Shown: positions 1-9,243 of the stretch, piece after piece
Position numbering within the stretch: the stretch's first letter is position 1
Layout of the letters: every line of letters begins with the position of its first letter
Assembly: GCA_016709305.1 (NCBI GenBank)
Contig: JADJNA010000019.1
Location: 1-64,000, forward strand
Source: Candidatus Villigracilis saccharophilus
GTDB lineage: Bacteria > Chloroflexota > Anaerolineae > Anaerolineales > Villigracilaceae
Direction: 5' to 3'
DNA length: 64,000 nt
Program-made: the position numbers and the translations under genes
Notes under the pieces: generated by a model
Told to the model about the DNA's origin: nothing
Seen by the model: the letters and a program-made list of their open reading frames with translations, nothing else
Databases searched by the model: none

Positions 1-683
1 ATTACATGCTTGGCAAAGGGGTGCCTGAAAATAAGATCACGTATATTCCTTATGGCACGGATGTGGATATGTTCAATCCCGGTGTGGACGGTTCTTCTGT
101 CCGCAGGAATTTGGGTTTGGAAAATAAATTCGTTGTGCTCTATGCAGGCGCGTTGGGACAAGCCAACGATATTGATACCATCCTGCGCGCGGCGGAAAAG
201 CTGAATCATGAAACCAAAATCCGCTTTGTGCTTTTTGGCGATGGCAAGGAACGCACGAGGTTGGAAGTCGAATTAAAGCGGATGAATTTGACGAATGTTA
301 TTTTTGCAGGAGTCTGCGCTAAAAAGGAAATGCCGCGGGTGGTCGCTTCTTCGGATGTGTGTCTTGCAATCCTTCAAGATGTTCCAATGTTCCGAACGAC
401 GTACCCGAATAAGGTTTTTGATTATATGGCCGCCGCGCGCGGAACAGTTCTGGTCATTGACGGTGTTGTCCGTGATGTGATCGAATCTTCAGGCGGGGGG
501 GTATTCGTCCAGCCTGGAAGCGATGATGGGTTAGCAAAAACAATTCTTGAACTTTCGAATGATCCACAGCGGGTAAAGCAAATGGGATTAAATGCGCGCG
601 CGTATTTGGTTGAGCATCTTGACCGGCGTGATAAATTAAATGACACCTTAATGTTGCTAGAAAGTTTGGTCAAACAGGTATGA
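1..683 (+). CDS. Glycosyltransferase, GT4/group 1 family, C-terminal part (cut by the window edge)
   Basis: The reading frame is open from the first bases, so the N-terminus lies outside the window; the Met at position 6 is internal. The visible 225 residues are a GT-B C-terminal Rossmann domain. It opens with a P-Y-G-T-D-V-D-x-F-N-P segment typical of the hinge and donor site of GT4 enzymes, followed by 'VVLYAGALGQANDIDTIL' and a late acidic, glycine-rich stretch. Such enzymes transfer a sugar from a nucleotide-sugar donor, here probably onto a polysaccharide or lipid-linked acceptor. The stop overlaps the start of the next gene (ATGA), so the two are translationally coupled in a surface-glycan operon. 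Donor and acceptor cannot be read from sequence. It could equally be labelled a WbuB-like transferase. Confidence 0.85.
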   Translation, partial: YMLGKGVPENKITYIPYGTDVDMFNPGVDGSSVRRNLGLENKFVVLYAGALGQANDIDTILRAAEKLNHETKIRFVLFGDGKERTRLEVELKRMNLTNVIFAGVCAKKEMPRVVASSDVCLAILQDVPMFRTTYPNKVFDYMAAARGTVLVIDGVVRDVIESSGGGVFVQPGSDDGLAKTILELSNDPQRVKQMGLNARAYLVEHLDRRDKLNDTLMLLESLVKQV

Positions 684-1714
684 ATCAAGTTGTAATATAT
701 ATTCTTCTTGTTTTGTTTTCTTATATCCTCGTCTTTTTGATTCGGCTCTGGATGGCGAAAACCAAATTGCTCGATCATCCAAACAACCGCAGCATGCATT
801 CCGCCCCCATTCCGCGCGGGGGGGGATTGGCGATTGTTTTCGTTGTTTTGGCAGCAGGCTTATTGTCTGCCGCACAAACAGATATGAAGCACAGTTTGGT
901 TTATATTGCCTGTGGCGTCGTCATTGCCTGGCTCGGTTGGCAGGATGATGTTAAGTCACTTTCTCCTATATTTCGTTTTGCAGTGCAGGGGATTGTCGCA
1001 GTGGTTTCCATTATCAGTATGGGGTATTTCAAGTCGGTCACAATTCCGTTATTCGGTGAACTTCAACTTGGTATTGTTGGCGTTGTGATCACATTTTTGT
1101 GGATCATTGGCTTGACGAATGCCTATAATTTTATGGATGGTATTGACGGCATGGCTGGCGGTGTCGCTGTTAGTGCGGGATTAGGCTGGATGATGCTTTC
1201 TTCAGCGAGCGGTCATTGGGGAGACTCATTCGCGTTTTGGGTCGCGCTTGCTATTTCCGCCAGTAGTTTGGGATTTCTCGGCCACAACTGGTCGCCCGCA
1301 AAAATTTTTATGGGCGATGTCGCCAGCACATTTCTTGGTTATAGTTTCGCGGTGCTCTCGCTGCTTTCCGCGGATAAAGGCGGCGATGCGTTAATGCTCG
1401 GCACTCTCCTGATGTGGACTTTTATCATGGATTCCGGTTTAACTTTTATCAATCGCCTGCGTAAAGGCGAAAAAGTGTTCTCCGCGCATCGTTCGCATTT
1501 ATTTCAACGTCTGGTGCTTGGCGGCTATAAACATGCGACAATCAGTTACTTGTACATCGTATTGACAATGTTTGCAGGGTTGCTTTCATTTATTTGGGCG
1601 CGTGGAAATCGAATTGCTGAGCCGCTTATCTTTTTAGGATTACCGCTCATTTGGATTCTCTTATCTCGTCACGCATCGCGTCTGCAAAGCGCTGCATCAG
1701 GACCTGAAGTGTAA
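680..1714 (+). CDS. Undecaprenyl-phosphate sugar-1-phosphate transferase (MraY/WecA family)
   Basis: A 344-residue, strongly hydrophobic protein with about ten membrane helices. Family marks are visible: an N-terminal D-H-P-N-N-R-S-x-H and 'IPRGGG' segment, the Asp-Asp pair in 'WLGWQDDVKSL' (about residue 90), the 'NAYNFMDGIDGMAGG' loop (about 150-165), and 'HRSHLFQRL' near residue 270, a His-rich loop as in WecA-like enzymes. These proteins transfer a sugar-1-phosphate from a UDP-sugar to undecaprenyl phosphate at the inner membrane face, starting assembly of a surface polysaccharide. The H-R-S-H loop points to the WecA/TagO side rather than MraY. The start overlaps the preceding glycosyltransferase stop by four bases. 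Confidence 0.88.
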   Translation: MNQVVIYILLVLFSYILVFLIRLWMAKTKLLDHPNNRSMHSAPIPRGGGLAIVFVVLAAGLLSAAQTDMKHSLVYIACGVVIAWLGWQDDVKSLSPIFRFAVQGIVAVVSIISMGYFKSVTIPLFGELQLGIVGVVITFLWIIGLTNAYNFMDGIDGMAGGVAVSAGLGWMMLSSASGHWGDSFAFWVALAISASSLGFLGHNWSPAKIFMGDVASTFLGYSFAVLSLLSADKGGDALMLGTLLMWTFIMDSGLTFINRLRKGEKVFSAHRSHLFQRLVLGGYKHATISYLYIVLTMFAGLLSFIWARGNRIAEPLIFLGLPLIWILLSRHASRLQSAASGPEV

Positions 1715-1777
1715 ATCTTATTTTTCTGTATAAAAAAAATGAAAACAAATTTACTTATATACAAAACGCAGTAAAGC

Positions 1778-3863
1778 ATGTTGACTAAGGCCCGAACACT
1801 CGCTTCGCTCTATCGTCAACTTGGTTTGCGTTGGTTGATATTTCGTTTCGCTTATGCATTCCGCATTCGTTTGGGACTGATTCGTTTGCAAATGCCAGCC
1901 TGGCGCTGGCTGGATCGGCCGCTGAGGATATGGCTTAAGAAAGACATTCCCTCCGACCCTGAGTCATATGGGATTTGGCGAAAACAAAATTCCCCGCCAT
2001 TCTTTTTCAGAGGGGCGAACCAACCGCCCAAAAATAATCCTTGGAATTCACAGCTTGCCGTGAATGAAGCTGAACGGATTCTGCTGGGTGAGTTAAAGTA
2101 TTTCGCACACGAATTTCAGCCTGCCGGATTCCCTCCAGATTGGCATAAAGATCCCTTCACTGGAATTAAATTGGATTCGACCAAACACTGGTCGCAAATT
2201 TCTGATGAAGGGCAAGTGGATATCAAGTTCATTTGGGAAGCCAGCCGATTTAGCATGGTGTATACGTTGGCGCGCGCATATGCATACGATCAGGATGAAA
2301 GATACGCTAACGCGTTCTGGGAACTGGTCGCGTCATGGGCTGCATCAAACCCTCCCAACACAGGGCCAAACTGGATGGACGGTCAGGAGGCGGCTTTACG
2401 TCTTATGGCGTGGATTTTTGGTCTGTATGCATTTTTGGATTCTCCCTCGACTTTGCCAGATCATATTGCTCAATTAACTACGCTCATTGCGGCTCATGCC
2501 CGACGTATTTACAGCAATACCGATTTTGCCATCTTCACACGCGGAAATCATTCCATCAGCGAAGCGCTTGGCTTGTGGATGACGGGGTTACTTTTTCCAG
2601 AGTTGAAAGATGCCGAAAAATATTTGTCGTTCGGACGTGTGTCTCTTGAGCGGGAGGCGCTTCAGCAGGTTTTTCCTGACGGCGGTTATTCCATGTATTC
2701 ATTGAATTATCATCGCTTTGTGCTGCAGATGATTCTGTATGCGCTGCGGTTGGGTGAATTGAATCGACAGTTATTTCCCGATACTTTCTATCGCGTCGCT
2801 GACCGATCTGTTGATTACATGACTCAATTGATAGACCTGCAAACCGGGCAAATGCCTGTCTATGGTTCGAATGATGGAGCATTGGTGTTGCCGTTGAACT
2901 CATGTGATTTCACTGATTACCGACCCGTTTTGCAGATGGGTTCTTTTGTGACGAAAGGAAAAAAATTATTTGAATCTGGCGCGTGGGATGAAGATCTTTA
3001 CTGGCTGTGTGGTTCAGAATCATTAAATGCAGAAGTTGATATGCCGAAACAGATTAACCAGAGTTATGCAAATGGAGGAGTATATATTTTGCATAATGTA
3101 CATTCCAAAGCAGTAATTCGCTGTACCGATTTTCAGGAACGACCCTCCCATGCGGATCAATTGCATCTTGATCTGTGGTGGCGTGGAAATAATATTGCTT
3201 GCGACGCGGGAACTTATTTATACAGCGGTGACGGCATTTGGCGCAATGGTCTGGCGCATACATGCGTGCATAATACCGTCGTTGTTGATTCGAAAGATCA
3301 AATGAAAATGGTCAGCCGTTTTACCTGGGTGGATTGGGCGCAGGGAAAAGTCCTTCAAGATGATGAAAAAATGGCGGGGTCAGCATAATGGATATACTCA
3401 CCTGTCTGACCCGGTTACTTATAAACGCACCATATTCGTGCTCGATGATGACCGCTGGCTTGTCCTCGATCATCTAAATGGAAACCAGCCTCATCATTAT
3501 TCGCTGCACTGGCTGTTCTGTGATGGTGATTTTGGTGTGCAGCAGCTTGCTGCTGCACACAAGGTATTACTAACGTATTCGGATAGCGAGCTGTCCGAGT
3601 CCAGAGTTAATATTCAAATGGGGATATTGGATGGAGAATCGCGTTTCTCAGTTGTTCGTGCTGACTTGAAGAGTACACGCGGCTGGCGTTCAAAATATTA
3701 TGGACAAAAAGAATCCGCCATTTCGGCGATGCTTGAAACGGATCAAACTCAAGCTGTCTTTTGGACATTTTTTGGTTTAGAGAATGATTCAGTTGAAGTG
3801 AAAGATGATGGGTTACTGGTCGCTGCGGAACGCTGGCGCAGGCAGATCAATGTTGCAGAATAA
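1778..3863 (+). CDS. Heparinase II/III-like protein, interrupted by a frameshift
   Basis: Two overlapping frames make one protein of about 694 residues. The first (1778-3388, 536 residues) has the alpha-helical toroid with 'TRGNHSISEALGLW' and 'FPDGGYSMYSLNYHRF', then the start of the beta-sandwich ('RPSHADQLHLDLWW', 'HTCVHNTVVVD'). The second (from about 3366) continues with 'GQHNGYTHLSDPVTYKR', the usual C-terminal continuation. Removing one A from the A6 run at 3366-3371 restores the frame (D-D-E-K-W-R-G-Q-H). Family members cleave uronic-acid polysaccharides by beta-elimination or act in capsule and exopolysaccharide turnover, which fits the adjacent glycan genes. A start at 1778 follows 63 bases of AT-rich spacer. 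Whether the cell makes the full protein depends on whether the indel is real. Confidence 0.8.
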
Positions 3864-5192
3864 TTTTACATCCTCTCCAAAGCAGTCAGACAGCAAAAGA
3901 TTCAATCTGCGCTCCAGCATGGTAAACGAATAATAGCGGCGCGCGAGTTCATAATTTTGTTCGGTTTGTTGAGCGGATTCTTTACGATGCGTGAGAATGT
4001 GGCGCACTTCATCCAATGTTTTTTCGCTGATGAAACCGTCGAACTCAACCACTTTGAATCCCTTTGGTTTGATATCCGCTTCGTAGATCGAATAATTATT
4101 TACCACCAGCGGACGTTTGTAATAGATGGCTTCGAGAAAAGCATTTCCAAACCCTTCAATCGCCGATGGATACGTAACCAGATCTGCGTGTGGATAGACA
4201 TCTTCCAGCGTGTAGATCTTTCTGCCATCGGCAGTGATGCTTCGCCTGTCGCCGACAATTGCTGACTCAAACCTGACAGTGACTTCCAGCAACTGGGCAA
4301 ATTCACGCACGCGCTTTTCATAGGCCGTGCCTTCATCGCCAGCCGCATGCGAGATGACCAGTTCCGCGGGCAGGCCGAGACGGCGGGTCAACTCGATGGC
4401 ATGTTCGATGCCTTTGCGCTGGATGATCCTCGTCGGCTGGAGAATTAAATATTGACCGGGAACAAGCCCGAGGTCGGAACGAACCGTGCTTGCATAGTCA
4501 TCCATTGGCGGCGGGGGAGAGTCGAAATCCATCACGTTGGGAATCACCATCGCGGCGGCTCCGATGCGTGACGCCAGTTGCTGTGCCTGAACAGAGTTGA
4601 TGACCACATGTCGAATGGAGGGTAGATTGGGCGGGAATGCGGCAGCGAGATAATCGCGCACCGAGTTATTGATAAAGCGCTGGCGCTCCCAATAAAAGTC
4701 ATGATGATGCGCGATGACGGGGTAGCCGGTCTCGGCGATGAATTCAGTGATCGCGAGTCCAAGCGGCAGGTTCACCGGGATCGTGACTGCGTTCTCAATG
4801 ATGAGCATTTCAAGCTTGAATTGTTGTGCGAATTTATAAAGGTGTTCTTTAATGAATTCCTTTAATTCCTGAACCTGTTTGGTGATGTGGGATGGCCGAA
4901 TATAAACCGAGAAAAATTCCTGATGGGATTCTGTGATTTCCGGGCGCGCTTTGAACTTCCCCCACTCTCCGCCGAACGCGATCTGATTGATCGCTTCGAT
5001 GGTTGGATGATGATAAAAGACCTCATCAACGGTGTAACTAATTTCTTCGGGACGGTCACATTGACCGCAAAAATAAAAACATTGATGCCCGAGCCTTTCC
5101 AAAACGGTCGCCCATTTGGCAGTTTCCAGTGAGACACCATCAGTACCTGCAAAGCGTGTGGATATAAACCCGATCCGCCGTGATGTATTCAT
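3813..5192 (-). CDS. GT4 glycosyltransferase, possibly mannosylglucosylglycerate-synthase-like
   Basis: A 459-residue GT-B enzyme. The start at 5192 (M-N-T-S-R-R-I-G-F) is chosen because GGAGAG lies four bases upstream; the frame opens 20 codons earlier without such a site. The C-terminal half shows 'LILQPTRIIQRKGIEHAI' and 'YPSAIEGFGNAFLEAIYYKR', the E-x7-E type nucleotide-sugar site of GT4 proteins. The N-terminal half has 'ENAVTIPVNLPLGLAI' and 'AHHHDFYWER', which I associate from memory with retaining GT4 enzymes annotated as mannosylglucosylglycerate synthases. It is divergent from a GH13_18 phosphorylase with 68 bp between starts, which favours a solute role. Its 3' end overlaps the convergent heparinase-like gene. 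The specific substrate is inference. Confidence 0.75.
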   Translation of the reverse strand: MNTSRRIGFISTRFAGTDGVSLETAKWATVLERLGHQCFYFCGQCDRPEEISYTVDEVFYHHPTIEAINQIAFGGEWGKFKARPEITESHQEFFSVYIRPSHITKQVQELKEFIKEHLYKFAQQFKLEMLIIENAVTIPVNLPLGLAITEFIAETGYPVIAHHHDFYWERQRFINNSVRDYLAAAFPPNLPSIRHVVINSVQAQQLASRIGAAAMVIPNVMDFDSPPPPMDDYASTVRSDLGLVPGQYLILQPTRIIQRKGIEHAIELTRRLGLPAELVISHAAGDEGTAYEKRVREFAQLLEVTVRFESAIVGDRRSITADGRKIYTLEDVYPHADLVTYPSAIEGFGNAFLEAIYYKRPLVVNNYSIYEADIKPKGFKVVEFDGFISEKTLDEVRHILTHRKESAQQTEQNYELARRYYSFTMLERRLNLLLSDCFGEDVKLFCNIDLPAPAFRSDQ

Positions 5193-5260
5193 GCGCTCTC
5201 CTTGATAATTTGGATTCTCTATTCTAAAGTTAATCTTCCTGCTAATTATCATACAGTAAA

Positions 5261-6964
5261 ATGCATTGCATGACGCATACTTTTTATACCATATATCTTA
5301 AAGCGATTTATGGAGACCAATCCGTCTCTCATATTCAAGAGCGCCTGCAAAAATTGATCGAACAGTATCGCGGACGAATCCCAAAGCCTGCCGATCCATC
5401 CCTAAGTGAACGCGACTCGCTATTAATTACTTATGGCGATCAGGTGCAGGATACGAGTAAGTCACATTTGCAGACTCTGAATGAATTTTGCGAATCGCAC
5501 CTGCGCGGAGTGGTCAGCGGTATTCATATTTTGCCATTTTATCCGTGGTCATCTGATGACGGCTTCTCGGTAAAAGATTATCGCGCAGTTGATATGGCTT
5601 TGGGAACGTGGAACGATGTTGAAAAAATAAGCCAGAGTTTTCGACTGATGTTCGACGGCGTCATCAATCACTATTCTGCACAGGGGGAATGGTTCCAGAA
5701 ATTCCTGCATAATGAAAAGCCATACCGCGATTATTTTTTCACTGTGGAGGGCGACCCTGATCTTTCCAAAGTTGTGCGTCCGCGTGCTTTGCCTCTGCTC
5801 ACGGAATATGAAACTGCATCTGGCAAACGCCGTGTGTGGACGACATTCAGCGCTGATCAGGTGGATCTGGATTTTCGCAACCCTGATGTCTTGCTTGAAA
5901 TATTTGATGTCCTGCTCATGTATGCAGAGCGCGGCGCGCAGTTTATCCGCCTCGATGCGATTGCCTATTTATGGAAGGAGATTGGCACATCCTGTATCCA
6001 CCTCCCCCAGACTCATGCGGTGATCCAGCTTCTGCGAGCCGTGCTGGATGATGTCGCTCCGCATGTGCGGCTGATCACCGAAACCAATGTTCCGCACGCG
6101 GATAATATTTCCTATTTTGGCGATGGCATGAATGAAGCTCAGCTTGTTTATAACTTTGCGCTTCCGCCGCTTGTCCTGCATACATTCCACACGGGGGATG
6201 CGGGTATTTTGAGTCGATGGGCTTCGGATTTGGAATTGCCGTCTGAACAAACAACATTCTTCAATTTCCTCGCTTCACACGACGGCGTTGGGCTGAATCC
6301 TGCGCGAGGGATTTTATCCGCCGCTGAGATTGACTCGCTTGTGAAACAAACACTCGCGCATGGCGGTTTGATCTCCTACAAACAAAATACGGACGGCACG
6401 CAAAGTCCGTATGAGATGAATATCAATTATTTCGATGCGCTCTCAAATCCATTTGGTGATGAATCCATTAAAACGCAGGTAAATCGCTTTATTGCCGCGC
6501 AAGCCATTATGCTTTCGTTGATCGGCCTGCCTGGGATTTACTTTCACAGCTTGTTCGGTTCGCGCAATTGGGCGGAGGGAGTGAGAATTACAAATCACAA
6601 CCGCACCATCAACCGTCAAAAATTGGAGCGTGTTGAATTGGAGGAAGAACTCAAATCTCCAGTTTCATTAAGATGCCAAGTCTTTACTCGATTTCGGCAG
6701 ATGCTTTTGGCGCGTTCATCCTCTGCGGCGTTTCATCCGCATGGAAGTCAAAAAGTTTTGGACGTGGGAAATAATATTTTTGCATTATCTCGTGTTTCCC
6801 CCGATGGAACAAAAAATATTCTGTGTTTACAGAATATTACCCAACAGGAACAGCGCATCGAAAACCTGATAAATAAAACGGCTCGTGATCTGCTCACGAA
6901 CCGTTCTCAAAATTCTGAAATTATTCTTCAGCCCTATCAAACCATGTGGCTGGAAATTATTTAG
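5261..6964 (+). CDS. GH13 subfamily 18 sugar phosphorylase (sucrose or glucosylglycerate phosphorylase-like)
   Basis: A 567-residue (beta/alpha)8 enzyme of the sucrose phosphorylase group. Visible marks are 'HILPFYPWSSDDGFSVKDY' near residue 90, the nucleophile strand 'FIRLDAIAYLWKEIGT' (Asp in R-L-D), the acid/base strand 'LITETNVPHADN', and 'FLASHDGVGLNP' carrying the transition-state Asp. Members reversibly phosphorolyse an alpha-glucoside to glucose-1-phosphate; characterised activities include sucrose, sucrose-6-phosphate, glucosylglycerol and glucosylglycerate. The neighbouring divergent GT4 favours glucosylglycerate, but this is inference. A TATCAT hexamer lies eight bases before the ATG and there is no clear ribosome-binding site, so the message may be leaderless. 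An alternative ATG lies at 5270. Its stop abuts the convergent thiolase gene. Confidence 0.85.
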   Translation: MHCMTHTFYTIYLKAIYGDQSVSHIQERLQKLIEQYRGRIPKPADPSLSERDSLLITYGDQVQDTSKSHLQTLNEFCESHLRGVVSGIHILPFYPWSSDDGFSVKDYRAVDMALGTWNDVEKISQSFRLMFDGVINHYSAQGEWFQKFLHNEKPYRDYFFTVEGDPDLSKVVRPRALPLLTEYETASGKRRVWTTFSADQVDLDFRNPDVLLEIFDVLLMYAERGAQFIRLDAIAYLWKEIGTSCIHLPQTHAVIQLLRAVLDDVAPHVRLITETNVPHADNISYFGDGMNEAQLVYNFALPPLVLHTFHTGDAGILSRWASDLELPSEQTTFFNFLASHDGVGLNPARGILSAAEIDSLVKQTLAHGGLISYKQNTDGTQSPYEMNINYFDALSNPFGDESIKTQVNRFIAAQAIMLSLIGLPGIYFHSLFGSRNWAEGVRITNHNRTINRQKLERVELEEELKSPVSLRCQVFTRFRQMLLARSSSAAFHPHGSQKVLDVGNNIFALSRVSPDGTKNILCLQNITQQEQRIENLINKTARDLLTNRSQNSEIILQPYQTMWLEII

Positions 6965-8127
6965 TCTAATGCCTGCAGGATGTGACTGACTGCCGTGGAG
7001 GCTGGTCCGCCAAGCGATTGGATGAGCCCATACTTTGCATTTGCAATTTGGTTCGCTCCTGCCTGGCCTCGTAACTGGGTCACTGCTTCGACGGCTTGAT
7101 ATACACCAGCAGCGCCTCCGGGGAATCCGCGTGCTTTCATGCCGCCCATTGTGGCGCATGGGATCTTTCCCTTAAGGCTTATCTCGCCGTCCTCGGCGAG
7201 TTTCCAACCGCGACCTTTAATTGCAAATCCAACCGCTTCCAAAGACAGCGCGGCGTAAATGCTGAATGCATCGTGATATTCAAAGAAATTGATTCGATCC
7301 AGCGTAATCTCAGCTTGCTTCATGGCTTTGCCTGCTGAGATTTGCGCGGTGTCGAAATATAAAATATCTTTTCTGTCGTGCAATGCCAAAGTGTCAGAGG
7401 ATGCCGCCGAGCCTGCGATCTTTACTAGTGGATGCGAAGCGTGCCAATCGGACGGGAGCAGGTCACGGCGAGTCAGAACGAGCGCGGCAGCGCCATCCGC
7501 GTTGGGGGCCACGTCAAACATATTGATCGGGTCGCTGACCATTTCTGCTTTGGCGTATGTTTCGGCTTTGATGGCTTTGCGGAACATGGCATTTGGATTC
7601 GCAACGCCATTCGCATGAGCAGTTAATGCGAAGCTGGCAAATCCATCTTGTGGGACATCGTTCTCGTACATGTAACGCTTCATTAAGAGAGCGGCTTGCG
7701 CGGTGGCGGTCATGCCTTGCACGGCTTCAAAATCCGAGTCGCTGGTGGAAGCGATTGCTTCTTCCACTTCTGAACCGATCTTGTCTGTGAATTTTTCAAT
7801 GCCTACGACCAGCGCCACATCCACCATGCCACTTGCAATGGCGAGATATGCCTGGCGAAGTGCCGCTCCGCCCGATGCGCCTGCGGCTTCAAGCGTGATG
7901 GCTTCAATTCCAGTCAGCCCCGCATAATCGGCAATGAGCGCGCCGAGATGCGCCTGATTGGAAAGATTCGGCGCGAGCATATTGCCGACGAATAATGCCT
8001 GCGGTTTGAGTCCGCCTGAATCTTTGAGTGCATCATGAAGGGCGTTATATGCGAGATCACGTAAACCAATCTCCCAATGCTCGCCGACTTCTGTTTGTCC
8101 GATACCTGCGATTACTACATCTGTCAT
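6961..8127 (-). CDS. Thiolase family protein (acetyl-CoA acetyltransferase-like)
   Basis: A 388-residue thiolase-fold protein of the archaeal or SCP2-thiolase type. It starts 'MTDVVIAGIGQTEVGEH' and shows 'LFVGNMLAPN', 'TLEAAGASGGAALRQAYLAI', 'NFFEYHDAFSIYAAL' with the N-x-x-E-x-H-D-A-F general-base His, and 'CATMGGMKARGFPGGAAG' with the C-terminal Cys region. The usual nucleophile position reads E-A-A-G-A-S-G-G, without an obvious Cys; archaeal-type members have C-A-S-G or similar there, so that point should be checked. The family condenses two acetyl-CoA to acetoacetyl-CoA. Gene context with HMG-CoA synthase and reductase makes it the likely first mevalonate step. A DUF35 zinc-ribbon partner, usual in archaea, is not visible nearby. 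Confidence 0.8.
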   Translation of the reverse strand: MTDVVIAGIGQTEVGEHWEIGLRDLAYNALHDALKDSGGLKPQALFVGNMLAPNLSNQAHLGALIADYAGLTGIEAITLEAAGASGGAALRQAYLAIASGMVDVALVVGIEKFTDKIGSEVEEAIASTSDSDFEAVQGMTATAQAALLMKRYMYENDVPQDGFASFALTAHANGVANPNAMFRKAIKAETYAKAEMVSDPINMFDVAPNADGAAALVLTRRDLLPSDWHASHPLVKIAGSAASSDTLALHDRKDILYFDTAQISAGKAMKQAEITLDRINFFEYHDAFSIYAALSLEAVGFAIKGRGWKLAEDGEISLKGKIPCATMGGMKARGFPGGAAGVYQAVEAVTQLRGQAGANQIANAKYGLIQSLGGPASTAVSHILQALD

Positions 8128-8140
8128 GTGTTGTCCTTAT

Positions 8141-8226
8141 CGTCATTGCGAGGAGCGGTTTTTGCGACGAGGCAATCTCCTGCACTGTGTAGGGGATTGC
8201 TTCGCTCTATCGAGCTCGCAATGATG
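8141..8226. repeat. Palindromic MITE/REP-like repeat
   Basis: The 107-bp gap between the thiolase and esterase genes is nearly filled by an imperfect palindrome. TCATTGCGAG (8143-8152) is mirrored exactly by CTCGCAATGA (8215-8224), and GAGGCAATCTCC inside is mirrored by GGGGATTGCTTC. The sequence style (CGTCATTGCGAGGAGC ... GCAATGA) is, from memory, that of short dispersed repeats seen in many environmental bacterial genomes. Copy number cannot be judged from one window. Confidence 0.65.
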
Positions 8227-8234
8227 GAAATATA

Positions 8235-9212
8235 TTATTTCCAAATACTCTTCAAAAACTTCAACTTCTCAACCGTCTGGTAACTTCCGCCGCCTTCATG
8301 ATCATTGTACGGATACACTTTAATATCCTTTTCACCAGCCCAATGATTGTATGCAGCGTAGACTGTGGAAGGTGGGCAGACTTGATCCATCAGACCTGTG
8401 GAGAATAATGATTTTGCTTTCGCACGTGCGGCGAAGTGGATGCCGTCAAAATATGAAAGCGTGTTGAAGACAGTATCCACTTTATCGCGGTGGATGTGAC
8501 AGTACTCTGCGATCTCTTTGTATGGATAGGAATCCACGATCTCTGTTGCGCGGCGATAATGACAGAGGAACGGCACATCCGGCATGGCTGCGACAACATC
8601 TGGGACAAGTCCTGCGGCGGCGATGGTGATGCCCCCACCTTGTGATCCGCCTGTCACAGCGACGCGCGACGCGTCCACCTCGGGGTGGCTGCGGGCCGCG
8701 TCGATGGCGCGGACTGCGTCTGTGAAGACGCGGCGATAATAATAATGCCTCGGGTCGAGCACGCCATTAGTCATATTGCCATCGCCATGCGCATTGCCGC
8801 CTTCGGCATATAGATCAGGTGTATCACCTGGTGACCATTCGCTTCCCTGTCCGCGCGTGTCCATCACAAAGTGAGCATAACCTGAGCTTGCCCATAAGAG
8901 CCACTCGAATGCAAAACTTCGTCCGCCGCCGTAGCCGATGTATTCAACCACGCAAGGCAGGGGCGCATCGCGACGCGCCCTTACAGGCAGGATGAGCCAG
9001 CCTTTTATGGGTTGACCGCCAAAGCCTGCGAAAGTGACATCGAATGTTTCCTGCGCGACGAGACCGTAATCCACTTTTTCAAATGTCGCATTGAGTGGAT
9101 ACGCTCGCGCTTCATCCAATGTAGATTTCCAGAACGAGTCAAAGTCCGCGGGTTCTTCGCGTGGTGGAATGTAGGTTTTGAGTTCATTAAGAGGGAGGTC
9201 GAAGAATGCCAT
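8235..9212 (-). CDS. Acetyl-xylan esterase / cephalosporin-C deacetylase family hydrolase (AXE1, CE7)
   Basis: A 325-residue alpha/beta hydrolase matching the normal CE7 length (about 320). The N-terminus 'MAFFDLPLNELKTYIPPREEPADFDSFW' is characteristic. The oxyanion and R-G-Q region is 'VMDTRGQGSEWSPGDTPD', the nucleophile elbow is 'AVTGGSQGGG' (Ser about 184), the acidic residue is in 'STGLMDQVCPPSTVYAAYN' and the His in 'YPYNDHEGGG'. It deacetylates xylo-oligosaccharides or similar acetylated sugars in the cytoplasm; no signal peptide is visible. An AGGT motif precedes the ATG. It sits among mevalonate genes without an obvious pathway link. Confidence 0.9.
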   Translation of the reverse strand: MAFFDLPLNELKTYIPPREEPADFDSFWKSTLDEARAYPLNATFEKVDYGLVAQETFDVTFAGFGGQPIKGWLILPVRARRDAPLPCVVEYIGYGGGRSFAFEWLLWASSGYAHFVMDTRGQGSEWSPGDTPDLYAEGGNAHGDGNMTNGVLDPRHYYYRRVFTDAVRAIDAARSHPEVDASRVAVTGGSQGGGITIAAAGLVPDVVAAMPDVPFLCHYRRATEIVDSYPYKEIAEYCHIHRDKVDTVFNTLSYFDGIHFAARAKAKSLFSTGLMDQVCPPSTVYAAYNHWAGEKDIKVYPYNDHEGGGSYQTVEKLKFLKSIWK

Positions 9213-9243
9213 GATTTACCTGGAATGTTAATTTATGAGTTTG

